From Oscillospiraceae bacterium (GTDB taxonomy: Bacteria > Bacillota > Clostridia > Oscillospirales > Oscillospiraceae): a stretch of 21,044 nt of DNA. A program made the translations under genes and the position numbers. Positions 14,054 to 21,044 of this stretch are shown one piece after another. The stretch is taken from the NCBI GenBank assembly GCA_029009035.1, contig JAQXJQ010000099.1, positions 1 to 21,044 on the forward strand, given 5' to 3'. The number at the start of each line of letters is the position of its first letter. Positions within the stretch are counted from its first letter, which is position 1. A model generated the notes under the pieces. The model saw nothing but the letters and a program-made list of their open reading frames with translations. It was not told the origin of the DNA and made no database searches.

Positions 14054-14877
14054 ACCTTCACCTGCGCCTTCTCGTAGACGAAAATGCCAAACTCAACCGC
14101 GGTGCGCAGGTGCTCCGCACGGTTTGCCTTTTCCTGATCCGCTGCGCCGGTCTTGTAATAATAAGGTGTCATTTTGAACAAACTGATAATGTCCCGGTTG
14201 TTGTCCAGCTCGATCTCATAGCGCAGCGTCTTCTGCTCCGCAAGGGCAAAGCCATCCTCTCTCATATCGGGAACAGGATTTTCATAAGGGGTATCATAGA
14301 TCAGCGCCTTCAGCTCCCACAGGTGCCGCTCCAGGGGCACCACACGGATGAGCCGTCCTTCGCTGGCCAGCACCCGGGCAAACTCCGCCCCCATAAAGGG
14401 GGAAAAAATGTTGAGCACCACATCGGCGCAGCCGTCCTCCAGAGGCATATGGGCGGTACTTGCCGCACAGAGGGTCAGCGCACGGCTCCGCCGGGCCGCC
14501 TGAATGAGGGCCTGCTTGGAGATGTCAATGCCCACCGCCTCCGCCGTTCTGCCCAGGCCCTCCAGCGCCTGCAGCACATCCACGGTGTACTTGCCCTCGC
14601 CGCAGCCGGCATCCACGATCCGGGTGTGGGACAGCCCCATATCCACTACGCATTGAGCGACCGCCTGGGCCAGCGGGTCGTAATATCCCTTGTCCAGAAA
14701 CTCCGTGCGGGCCTTGACCATCAGCTTGTCGTCCCCGTGGCGTTTCCCTCCCGCCGTGGGCGGCAGCAGGTTCACATACCCGCTTTTGGCACGGTCAAAG
14801 CTGTGCCCTTTTTCACAGCGGTACGCCCTCTCCTGCGCAGTCAGCGGCTGAGCACATACCGGGCAGGTCAATCGCAT
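14050..14877 (-). CDS. rlmA: 23S rRNA (guanine-N1)-methyltransferase, RlmA family
   Basis: A 275-residue SAM-dependent methyltransferase expected to methylate the N1 of a guanine in 23S rRNA (G745 or G748 class). A zinc-binding knuckle with Cys5, Cys8, Cys21 and His25 (CPVCAQPL and CEKGHSFD) is diagnostic for RlmA. It is followed by SGYVNLLPP and, after a linker, SAM motif I VDAGCGEGKYT. The NIFSPF motif is also typical. Which guanine is modified cannot be decided here; in Gram-positives the G748 enzyme (TlrB/RlmA-II) can influence macrolide response. Two adjacent ATGs (14880, 14877) are possible; 14877 has GGAG 7 bases away. It lies 4 bases after the DUF1836 gene. Confidence 0.92.
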   Translation of the reverse strand: MRLTCPVCAQPLTAQERAYRCEKGHSFDRAKSGYVNLLPPTAGGKRHGDDKLMVKARTEFLDKGYYDPLAQAVAQCVVDMGLSHTRIVDAGCGEGKYTVDVLQALEGLGRTAEAVGIDISKQALIQAARRSRALTLCAASTAHMPLEDGCADVVLNIFSPFMGAEFARVLASEGRLIRVVPLERHLWELKALIYDTPYENPVPDMREDGFALAEQKTLRYEIELDNNRDIISLFKMTPYYYKTGAADQEKANRAEHLRTAVEFGIFVYEKAQVKV

Positions 14878-14881
14878 CATC

Positions 14882-15349
14882 TCACTCCCCCCTGACAGCC
14901 GCGCATTCCGCCTCAAACAGCAGCTTGCCCGCCACCGCATCCACCGCGGCAGCCAGCACAGGGTCGCAGTTCTTCTCCCCCGCCTTACCCTGCAGACGGC
15001 ACTCCAGCTGGGTGCAGAACAGGTCATAGCCCCGGTCCGCCTCCATCCCTTCCTTCATCCGGTCCAGCACGAACTTGATCTCCGCCACCGACAGCACCCG
15101 CTTGAGCACCGTGATGAGAATGAGCTGGGCCAGATGCTCCCGGGCGTACTTCTTCTTCTCCGACGGCGAGAGCACCTTCTGCTTCACATAGTTGTTCACC
15201 ATGGTGGAGGTGAGCACCTGAGCGTCATCGGGGAACAGCTGCCGCAGCGCCTGCTCCACCACCAGAAGCACCTGATCCATGTACAGCCCCAGGTCGGGCA
15301 GCTCCTCCCACCGGGGACAGCGGTATCCCGCGAAATCATATTTGGCCAT
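14882..15349 (-). CDS. DUF1836 domain-containing protein
   Basis: A 155-residue soluble protein with the DUF1836 pattern. It has DLGLYMDQVLLVVEQALRQL near the N-terminus, then the conserved MVNNYVKQKVLSPSEKKKYA, and then HLAQLILITVLKRVLSVAEI. The middle part reads like the MerR-type winged helix seen in transcription regulators ('xxVxxYVKxKxI, KKxYxREH'). DNA binding is therefore plausible, but no function is established to my knowledge. ATG 15349 has GGAGG 8 bases upstream. It is the first gene after the promoter at 15380-15408, followed closely by rlmA and ogt. If it is a regulator, its own operon or the divergent SGNH hydrolase gene is a natural target; that is speculation. Confidence 0.88.
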   Translation of the reverse strand: MAKYDFAGYRCPRWEELPDLGLYMDQVLLVVEQALRQLFPDDAQVLTSTMVNNYVKQKVLSPSEKKKYAREHLAQLILITVLKRVLSVAEIKFVLDRMKEGMEADRGYDLFCTQLECRLQGKAGEKNCDPVLAAAVDAVAGKLLFEAECAAVRGE

Positions 15350-15379
15350 ATGGCACCTCCGGAAATCATGTTTTTCCCT

Positions 15380-15408
15380 ATTGTATCACAGCCCGGAAAA
15401 ATTCGCAA
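15380..15408 (-). promoter_or_regulatory. Promoter of the DUF1836-rlmA-ogt operon
   Basis: TTGCGA (15403-15408) and TACAAT (15380-15385) on the minus strand are separated by 17 bases, with an extended TG before the -10. It lies back to back with the promoter for the plus-strand hydrolase, 8 bases between the -35 elements. Confidence 0.75.
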
Positions 15409-15416
15409 CATGGGTA

Positions 15417-15445
15417 TTGACTTTCTGTGCTGTTGGTCGTAAAAT
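15417..15445 (+). promoter_or_regulatory. Promoter of the SGNH hydrolase gene
   Basis: TTGACT (15417-15422) and TAAAAT (15440-15445) on the plus strand are separated by 17 bases. A leader of about 45 bases leads to GAGG and the ATG at 15497. Confidence 0.75.
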
Positions 15446-15496
15446 AATGTTACATGGTTTTCAATACTATATTACGCGATTTCGAGGGTGATCTCT

Positions 15497-16201
15497 ATGA
15501 TGAATTTTGCCGACATCTGCATCTACGGTGACTCGCTGATGAAGGGCACCATCCCCGTCCAAAGCCGCTACAAGTTCACCATCGGGGAATATCTGGACCG
15601 TCTCACCCAGCGGCTTCCCCTGAAGATCGTCAACCGCGCCAAATTCGGCGCCTATGTGAGCAAAGGCGAGTCTATGCTGAGGCAGGATCTGGAGCGCAGC
15701 AACACCGCCCGGTACACTCTGCTGGAATACGGCGGAAACGACTGCAACTTCGACTGGGCGGCCATCTCCGCCGATCCCGATGGGGAGCACCGGCCCAAAA
15801 CTCCTCTGGACGCCTTCCTCCGCACCCTGGAGGGCATGGCGGACGCTCTGCTGGAGGCGGGCTCCCAGCCCGTTCTCATGACCCTGCCCCCCATTGACGC
15901 GGAAAAATATCTGGACAGCATCTGCGCCGACGCGCGCTGCGACCGCCGGAACATCCTCCATTGGCTGGGCGACGCCAATATGATCTACCGCTATCACGAG
16001 CTGTACTCCTCCTCCATCGAGAAGCTGGCCATTCGCCGGGGACTGCCCATCGTGGATGTGCGCACCCGCTTTCTGGATAAGCACAACTACCGCAGCCTCA
16101 TCTCCGAGGACGGCATCCACCCCTCCCAGAGCGGCTATGACATCATGTACTCCGCCTTTAACGAGCTGCTCTCCACCCTCGCCATCCCCCGGATCGCATA
16201 A
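15497..16201 (+). CDS. SGNH/GDSL-family hydrolase
   Basis: A 234-residue esterase-type hydrolase, the only plus-strand protein gene here. Block I is YGDSLMKG with the nucleophile Ser13. Block III is EYGGNDCNFDW with Asn81. Block V is EDGIHPSQSGYDIM with Asp205 and His208. Thus the Ser-Asp-His set and the Asn of the oxyanion hole are present. No signal peptide or membrane helix is seen, so it acts in the cytoplasm, perhaps deacylating small esters, lipids or sugars; the substrate is unknown. ATG 15497 is chosen over the in-frame GTG at 15488 because GAGG (15485-15488) sits 8 bases upstream. It has its own promoter and terminator and is divergent from the DUF1836 operon. Confidence 0.9.
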   Translation: MMNFADICIYGDSLMKGTIPVQSRYKFTIGEYLDRLTQRLPLKIVNRAKFGAYVSKGESMLRQDLERSNTARYTLLEYGGNDCNFDWAAISADPDGEHRPKTPLDAFLRTLEGMADALLEAGSQPVLMTLPPIDAEKYLDSICADARCDRRNILHWLGDANMIYRYHELYSSSIEKLAIRRGLPIVDVRTRFLDKHNYRSLISEDGIHPSQSGYDIMYSAFNELLSTLAIPRIA

Positions 16202-16215
16202 AGGAAAACAGCTTT

Positions 16216-16262
16216 ACGCCCCATCTGCCGGAACGTCTCCGACAGATGGGGCGTTTGTTTTT
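16216..16262 (+). terminator. Terminator between SGNH hydrolase and the transporter gene
   Basis: ACGCCCCATCTG pairs perfectly with CAGATGGGGCGT (12 bp). A 15-base apical part can pair further (CGGA/TCCG), and TTGTTTTT follows on the plus strand. It begins 14 bases after the hydrolase stop. The T run overlaps the stop codon of the convergent transporter gene at 16261-16263. Confidence 0.9.
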
Positions 16263-17658
16263 ACAGTATCGTCCCGGCTGCCAGCAGCAGCAAGGTCACC
16301 ACTGCCAGCCAGAGGAGCAGCTTCCACGAGAACCTTAGCCACCGATCGTAGGGCACATGCCCGATGGCCAGTCCGCCCATGACCACAGCGCTGGTGGGCG
16401 TGATGAGATTGACCAGTCCCGACGCGGACTGAAAGGCGGTGACCACCAGCTCTCTGGCCACCCCGGCGAAGTCGGCCAGGGGCGCCATGATGGGCATGGA
16501 CAGGGTGGCAAGTCCCGAGGAGGAGGGTATGAGGAACGAGAGGGGCAGATAGAGCAGATAGACCATCAGGGTAAAGAGCAGCGATCCCGCCCCCGTGAGG
16601 GCTTTCTCCCCCAGGCTGAGCACGGTGTCCGTGATATTCCCGCTGTTCATCACCACCGTGATGCCCCGGGAAATACCGATGATGAAGGCCACCCCCAGCA
16701 GATCCTCCGCTCCGCCCACAAAGCCCTCCACGATCTCCCCCTCCGACTGGCGGCAAAGAAGCCCGGTGAGGATGGCAGCGCCCAGAAACAGAGCCGCCAG
16801 CTCCGGGAACCACCAGCCCAGCGTGGGCAGCGGCAGACCCATCTCGTCAAAGGGGATGACCGAATACACCATGACGAGGAATGTGGCGGCAAACAGAGCC
16901 AGGGCCACCTTTCTCCGGGCAGTGAGGGGCACATCCTCCGCCTCATGGGCAACGATGAAGTGGCGGAGATACTCCTCCCGGAGGTCGGCGGTGAGGGAGC
17001 GGCCGGGTTCGGCCTTCACCCTGCGGGCATAGGCCAGCACATACCAGATGGTGAGCCCCAGCAGCACCAGCAGGATCACCACCCGCAGCAACAGTCCGCT
17101 GCCCAGCGAGACCCCGGCAAAGCCGGAGGCGATGCCGGTGGCGAAGGGGTTGACGGTGGAGCCCAGCGTCCCCACCCCCGCCCCCAGCAGGATCACCGAA
17201 ACGGCGGTGACATTGTCATACCCCGCCGCCAGCATAACGGGCAGCACCAGCGGATAAAAGGCAATGGTCTCCTCCGCCATGCCGAAGGTGGTGCCGCCGA
17301 GGGTGAACACGCACATGAGGATGGGGATGAGCAGCCCCTCCCGCCCCTTCAGCTTTCGGATCAGGGCTGAGATGCCCGCGTCAATGGCGCCGGTCTTGGA
17401 GATGACCCCCAGAAATCCGCCCACGGCGAGGATAAATCCGGCGATGTCGATGCCCTCATAAAACCCCTGCACGGGAGCGGACACCAGCGAAGTGAGGCCC
17501 TGGGCGGACTGCTCCACCCGGTGATAGCTCCCTGCGATGGGACGCCCGTCCTCCGTGCGGTCATAGCGCCCCGCGGGGATGACCCATGTGAGCAGCACCA
17601 TCACCAGAACGATGCCCAGCAGAATGGTATAGGCGGTGGGCATATGAAAGCGTTTCAT
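16261..17658 (-). CDS. YfcC-family membrane transporter, probable arginine/ornithine carrier
   Basis: A 465-residue polytopic protein with about 11-12 hydrophobic segments. It starts with a short charged end and the helix TAYTILLGIVLVMVLLTWVIPAG. It carries the YfcC/DcuC-like features VIPAGRYDR, GGTTFGMAEETIAFYPLVLP and the second-half SFLIPSSSGLATLSMPIMAPL. It is the last gene after arcA, arcB and arcC, 10 bases from arcC, with AGGAGG 6 bases before ATG 17658. In this setting it most likely exchanges arginine for ornithine or imports arginine, taking the place of the usual ArcD antiporter. The family is diverse (C4-dicarboxylates, basic amino acids), so the substrate rests on operon context. 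Confidence 0.88.
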   Translation of the reverse strand: MKRFHMPTAYTILLGIVLVMVLLTWVIPAGRYDRTEDGRPIAGSYHRVEQSAQGLTSLVSAPVQGFYEGIDIAGFILAVGGFLGVISKTGAIDAGISALIRKLKGREGLLIPILMCVFTLGGTTFGMAEETIAFYPLVLPVMLAAGYDNVTAVSVILLGAGVGTLGSTVNPFATGIASGFAGVSLGSGLLLRVVILLVLLGLTIWYVLAYARRVKAEPGRSLTADLREEYLRHFIVAHEAEDVPLTARRKVALALFAATFLVMVYSVIPFDEMGLPLPTLGWWFPELAALFLGAAILTGLLCRQSEGEIVEGFVGGAEDLLGVAFIIGISRGITVVMNSGNITDTVLSLGEKALTGAGSLLFTLMVYLLYLPLSFLIPSSSGLATLSMPIMAPLADFAGVARELVVTAFQSASGLVNLITPTSAVVMGGLAIGHVPYDRWLRFSWKLLLWLAVVTLLLLAAGTIL

Positions 17659-17668
17659 AGCCCGCCTC

Positions 17669-18616
17669 CTATGCGCGAATGCGGGTCCCGCACTCCCCGG
17701 CCAATGCGCGGGTCCCCAAGTCGAGGGAAGTGATGACGGCTCTGCGCCCCGGTGCGGAGCGGACGAACTCCACCGCCGCCTGCACCTTGGGCAGCATGGA
17801 GCCCGCCCCAAACTCCCCGGCCTGAGCATACCGCTCCAGTTCATCGGCGGTGACCTCACCCAGATCCACCTGGTCGGGCTTGCCGAAGCGGACGGCCACC
17901 GCAGGCACCTCGGTGAGGATCATCAGCACATCCGCCTCCATCTCGATGGCCAGGCGGCAGGCGGCCAGATCCTTGTCGATGACCGCGTCCACCCCTTTCA
18001 GGGTGCCGTCCTCCCCCTCGATGACGGGGATGCCGCCCCCTCCGCAGGCGATGGTAACGGTGGTGTCCCACAGAGTCCGAATGGTGCCGATCTCCACGAT
18101 CCGCCGGGGTCTGGGGGACGCCACCACCCGCCGCCAGCCTCTGCCGGAGTCCTCCTTCACGGTGTAGCCCTTTTCCGCCGCCAGGGCCTGCGCCTGCTCC
18201 TTGCTGTAGAAGGGGCCGATGGGCTTGGTGGGGTTTTGAAAGGCGGGGTCGTGGGCGTCCACCACCATCTGAGTCACCACCGTGACCACGGGGATGGCAC
18301 GGCAGTGGCTGCGCAGGGCTTCCGTCAACGCCTGCTGGAGGTGGTAGCCGATATACCCCTGGCTCATGGCTCCGCACACATCAAAGGGCATGGGCGGCGT
18401 CACCTCCGCCGCGGTCTCACTGGCCAACAGGATGCGCCCCACCTGGGGCCCGTTGCCGTGAACGATGGCAAGCTCATAACCATTACAGGACAGCTGCGCC
18501 AGGGACTGCGCGGTTTTATGGGCCACCTGAAGCTGGGACTGGGCGGTGGGCGGCAGGGATTTGTCCTCCAGGGCATTCCCCCCCAGGGCCACCACGACCT
18601 TCACCGGGCCGCTCAT
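17669..18616 (-). CDS. arcC: Carbamate kinase (arginine deiminase pathway)
   Basis: A 315-residue amino-acid kinase-fold enzyme that transfers phosphate from carbamoyl phosphate to ADP, the ATP-forming step of arginine fermentation. Features are VVVALGGNALE at the start, IVHGNGPQVGRILL, the long SQGYIGYHLQQAL stretch, and WRRVVASPRPRRIVE before IACGGGGIPVI. LDLGTRALAGECGTRI at the end is close to the family 'GTxI' terminus. Length is typical (about 310). Its ATG overlaps the arcB stop (ATGA at 18613-18616), so translation is probably coupled; the upstream Shine-Dalgarno match is weak. The transporter gene follows 10 bases later. Confidence 0.97.
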   Translation of the reverse strand: MSGPVKVVVALGGNALEDKSLPPTAQSQLQVAHKTAQSLAQLSCNGYELAIVHGNGPQVGRILLASETAAEVTPPMPFDVCGAMSQGYIGYHLQQALTEALRSHCRAIPVVTVVTQMVVDAHDPAFQNPTKPIGPFYSKEQAQALAAEKGYTVKEDSGRGWRRVVASPRPRRIVEIGTIRTLWDTTVTIACGGGGIPVIEGEDGTLKGVDAVIDKDLAACRLAIEMEADVLMILTEVPAVAVRFGKPDQVDLGEVTADELERYAQAGEFGAGSMLPKVQAAVEFVRSAPGRRAVITSLDLGTRALAGECGTRIRA

Positions 18617-19605
18617 AAGGTGGCCACCAGCACGGCCTTGATGGTGTGCATCCGGTTCTCCGCCTCGTCAAAGACCACGGAGTGCCTGCCCCGGAACACC
18701 TCGTCGGTGACCTCCCGGATGTCCACGCCCTTGTCCATCCACTCCTTCGCCAGCCTGGTGTTGAGGTCGTGGAAGGAGGGCAGGCAGTGCATGAACAGCA
18801 CATCGGGATTGCCCGTTTTGGCCAGCATTTCCCCGTCCACCCGGTAGGGCGCAAGGAGCCTGGCCCGCTCCGGGATGAGCGCTTCCTCGCCCATGGATGC
18901 CCAGATGTCGGAGTAGATCACATCCGCGTCCCTGATGTCCCCAATGTCATCGGAGAGCTTGAGGGACGCCCCGGTCTTTTCCGCCTCCTTCTGACTTGCG
19001 GCAAGGATATCGGGGTCTGCACCCTGAATGAGCTCCCGGGGACCGTAACCCACAAAGCGCATCCCCATCTTGGCGCAGCCAAAGAGCCATGCGTAACACA
19101 TATTGTTTCTCACATCGCCTACAAATACCACCTTGCAGTCCTTCAGGGGCTTGTGGATGTGCTCCTCCATGGTCATCATATCCGCCAGGATCTGGGTGGG
19201 GTGGTCAAGGTCGGTGAGGCCGTTCCATACGGGGACGCCGGAGTGCTTTGCCAGATCCAGCACCACCTGCTGGTCGAAGCCGCGGTATTCGATGCCGTCA
19301 AAAAAGCGCCCCAGCACCTTGGCGGTGTCCTCCAGGGACTCCTTTTTGCCCATCTGGGAGGAACCGGGGTCCAGATAGGTGACCCCGCAGCCCTCATCCC
19401 GGGCCGCCACCTCAAAGGAGCAGCGGGTGCGGGTGGAGGTTTTTTCAAAGAGCAGAACGAGGTTTTTCCCCTTCAGCGCCTTTCCGTGAAGGCCCATGCG
19501 CTTTTTCCGCTTCAGGTCATGGGACAGGTCCAGCAGATAGCGGATCTCCGCCGGAGTAAGATCCATCAGGGTGAGGAAGGATTTCCCTTTCATATTAACG
19601 CCCAT
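18613..19605 (-). CDS. arcB: Ornithine carbamoyltransferase (catabolic by context)
   Basis: A 330-residue enzyme that splits citrulline with phosphate into ornithine and carbamoyl phosphate in this pathway. Carbamoyl phosphate is bound by STRTR (57-61) and HPTQ (135-138). The ornithine loop DIWASMGE is at 233-240 and the active-site HCLPSFHD at 273-280, with Ser in place of the more common Ala. Sequence alone does not separate catabolic ArcB from biosynthetic ArgF; the arcA-arcB-arcC order makes the catabolic role likely. ATG 19605 has AAGGAG 9 bases upstream. A second ATG four codons later (MKGKSFLTL) is also possible. arcA ends 19 bases before it. Confidence 0.96.
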   Translation of the reverse strand: MGVNMKGKSFLTLMDLTPAEIRYLLDLSHDLKRKKRMGLHGKALKGKNLVLLFEKTSTRTRCSFEVAARDEGCGVTYLDPGSSQMGKKESLEDTAKVLGRFFDGIEYRGFDQQVVLDLAKHSGVPVWNGLTDLDHPTQILADMMTMEEHIHKPLKDCKVVFVGDVRNNMCYAWLFGCAKMGMRFVGYGPRELIQGADPDILAASQKEAEKTGASLKLSDDIGDIRDADVIYSDIWASMGEEALIPERARLLAPYRVDGEMLAKTGNPDVLFMHCLPSFHDLNTRLAKEWMDKGVDIREVTDEVFRGRHSVVFDEAENRMHTIKAVLVATL

Positions 19606-19624
19606 AAAGTATTTCTCCTTGTCA

Positions 19625-20845
19625 TTAAATTTTGTCCCGCACCAGAGGCATGGTCATGCATCTGGGGCCGCCCCGTCCCCGGGACAGCTCGCTGCTGGGG
19701 ATGGTGAGCACCTCCACGCCGTGATCCTCCATCACCCGGTTGGTCACATAGTTCCGGCTGTACGCCACCACCTTGCCGGGGGCGATGCAGAAGGTGTTGG
19801 AGCCGTCGTTCCACTGCTCCCGGGCAGCGTCGATGACCGAGCCGCCGCCGCAGGGGATGAGGGTGACCCGCTCCAGATCCAGATGCTCCCGCAGCAGTTC
19901 CTCCAGGCTCTCCCGCTCCTCGGTGATGTGAAGGTGTCCCCCTTCCCCCATCTCCAGCACGAAGACCCGCAGGCCCGCCGTGATCTCCGGATGCATGGTG
20001 AACTTGTCGTAGTCCACCATGGTGAACACCGTGTCCAGATGCATAAATGCCCGGCTTTTGGGAATATCAATGGCCAGCACCCGCTGAAAGCCCGCCTCGG
20101 GAGTGAGCAGCTTTTTGGCCAGGTCCTCAATGGCCCAGGGCTGGGTGCGCTGGGAGATGCCCACGGCCACCACTCTGTCGCTGAGCACCAGCACGTCGCC
20201 CCCCTCCACCGTGGAGTGGCCGGTGCGGTCATACCAGACGGGGGTGCCCTGATAGGTGGGATGATACCGGAAGATATACTTGGCAAACAGCGTCTCCCGT
20301 CCGCGGGTCACGGTGTGCATCCGGTGGATGGACACGCCGTTTCCGATGGCGGCAAAGGGGTCCCGGGTGAAATAGAGGTTGGGGATGGGGTCGAGGACGA
20401 AGGGATAGTAGTCGTCCAGATAATCGGTGAGGTTCTTCTTTCCGTACCCCCGCACCTCCGCCTTGCGCACACCGGCCATCATCTTCTCCACCATGTTGCG
20501 GGTGGACATGGACAGGAAGTAGTCCTCCATCATGGCGATGCGCTTTTCGCCCCAGATACCGGCCTCGGTGATATACTCCCGCACAAACTGAGCCTTGATC
20601 TCCGGGTCCCGGAGGGACTCCGCCGTCAGGTCGGTGAGGTAGACCACCTCCGCTCCGTTTTTCCGCAGCAGGTCGCAGAAGGCGTCGTGCTCCTCCTGGG
20701 CGATCTTCAGATAGGGTATGTCGTCAAAGAGCAGCCGCTGGATATATTCGGGCATCAGGTTTTCCAGTTCCTGTCCCGGACGGTGGAGCAGCACCCGTTT
20801 CAGCGGCCCGATCTCGCTTCTGATATCAATGGCAGGCTGGGTCAT
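19625..20845 (-). CDS. arcA: Arginine deiminase
   Basis: A 406-residue guanidine-modifying enzyme that hydrolyses arginine to citrulline and ammonia, first step of the ADI pathway. The catalytic set is visible: Asp162 in FTRDP, Glu214 in VEGGD, His269 and Asp271 in FMHLDTVFT, and the nucleophile Cys396 in RGRGGPRCMTMPL. Length is normal and there is no truncation. ATG 20845 has AAAGGAG 7 bases upstream. It is the first gene of arcA-arcB-arcC-transporter, all closely spaced, so the four genes form one operon. I found no convincing promoter between the start and the hairpin at 20900-20935, which leaves open how it is transcribed. ArgR or FNR/CRP control is common for this pathway, but no clear operator was seen. 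Confidence 0.97.
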   Translation of the reverse strand: MTQPAIDIRSEIGPLKRVLLHRPGQELENLMPEYIQRLLFDDIPYLKIAQEEHDAFCDLLRKNGAEVVYLTDLTAESLRDPEIKAQFVREYITEAGIWGEKRIAMMEDYFLSMSTRNMVEKMMAGVRKAEVRGYGKKNLTDYLDDYYPFVLDPIPNLYFTRDPFAAIGNGVSIHRMHTVTRGRETLFAKYIFRYHPTYQGTPVWYDRTGHSTVEGGDVLVLSDRVVAVGISQRTQPWAIEDLAKKLLTPEAGFQRVLAIDIPKSRAFMHLDTVFTMVDYDKFTMHPEITAGLRVFVLEMGEGGHLHITEERESLEELLREHLDLERVTLIPCGGGSVIDAAREQWNDGSNTFCIAPGKVVAYSRNYVTNRVMEDHGVEVLTIPSSELSRGRGGPRCMTMPLVRDKI

Positions 20846-20899
20846 GCCGTCACTCCTTTCTTGCTGCGGTTACTATTTCCTGTCAGAAGCTGATTTATG

Positions 20900-20935
20900 C
20901 AAAAAAGCTCCGCCTCGTAAATCCGAGGCGGAGCT
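20900..20935 (-). terminator. Terminator-type hairpin upstream of arcA
   Basis: On the minus strand AGCTCCGCCTCG, loop GATTTA, CGAGGCGGAGCT and then more Ts form a 12-bp stem with a run of about six Ts. It ends about 55 bases before the arcA ATG. It may end an upstream transcript from outside the window, or be a leader attenuator of arcA. Confidence 0.8.
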
Positions 20936-21044
20936 GAGACTGTCGAAAAAGCCGAATTAACATGCGCGAAGCGCAAGAGCCTCGCAGAGTTCCGTCATCC
21001 GAAGATGACGGAATAAAATGAAATCCGTTTTTTCTGAGGACATG
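20936..21044. repeat. Hairpin-rich gene-free segment, possible dispersed repeat
   Basis: No gene is seen. TGCGC/GCGCA (20963-20975) forms a small hairpin. TTCCGTCATC pairs with GATGACGGAA (20990-21013) as a 10-bp stem, which on the minus strand carries a UUCG tetraloop. ACGGA/TCCGT (21008-21028) precedes a run of six Ts on the plus strand and overlaps the previous stem. The density of hairpins suggests a repeated intergenic element, untested here. Confidence 0.4.

Noticed and set aside
15467..16120. A minus-strand open frame of 217 codons opposite the SGNH hydrolase
   Set aside because: The plus-strand frame has all SGNH catalytic blocks, a promoter and a terminator; the minus frame has none of these.
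20846..20899. Possible ArgR half-site TGCATAAAT before arcA
   Set aside because: Only one loose half-site is present, without a paired copy, which is too little to call an operator.

Overview
The window is a dense, high-GC stretch of chromosome. Protein sequences, strong AGGAGG-type ribosome binding sites, sigma-A-like promoters and gene content all fit an anaerobic gut Firmicute, most likely Oscillospiraceae (the Flavonifractor/Oscillibacter/Intestinimonas neighbourhood). That placement is inferred from how the proteins look, not from a search. Almost all genes lie on the minus strand. Only a tRNA-Arg and one SGNH hydrolase are on the plus strand. No phage genes, transposase, CRISPR array or rRNA were seen.

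Layout from left to right. (1) 1-5348: a minus-strand housekeeping run reading DUF1385 membrane protein, prmC, recA, recX, nitroreductase, rimO (cut by the window edge), behind a good promoter at 5320-5348. (2) 5376-9038: a lipoprotein with calcium-loop-like repeats, an OmpR-type response regulator and a HAMP histidine kinase, apparently one operon behind an extended -10 promoter. (3) 9152-12660: a five-gene operon with a ParA/MinD-like P-loop ATPase, a 2x[4Fe-4S] ferredoxin subunit and the alpha, beta and gamma subunits of a 2-oxoacid:ferredoxin oxidoreductase. It has a near-consensus promoter at one end and a 15-bp-stem terminator at the other. (4) 12716-13242: a single VOC/glyoxalase-fold gene with its own promoter. 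(5) 13304-13465: tRNA-Arg(CCG) with promoter and terminator. (6) 13503-15408: a tightly overlapped operon of DUF1836 protein, rlmA-type rRNA methyltransferase and ogt. (7) 15417-16262: an SGNH hydrolase on the plus strand with promoter and terminator. (8) 16261-20845: the arginine deiminase pathway arcA-arcB-arcC plus a YfcC-family transporter. (9) 20846-21044: gene-free DNA with several hairpins.

Together these genes describe an amino-acid fermenter. The arginine deiminase operon makes ATP from arginine through citrulline and carbamoyl phosphate. The oxidoreductase turns 2-oxoacids from amino-acid breakdown into acyl-CoA and reduced ferredoxin. The recA-recX and ogt genes serve DNA repair, and prmC, rimO and rlmA modify the translation machinery. 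The least explained parts are the ATPase that heads the oxidoreductase operon, the lipoprotein that heads the two-component operon, and the hairpin-rich leader before arcA.
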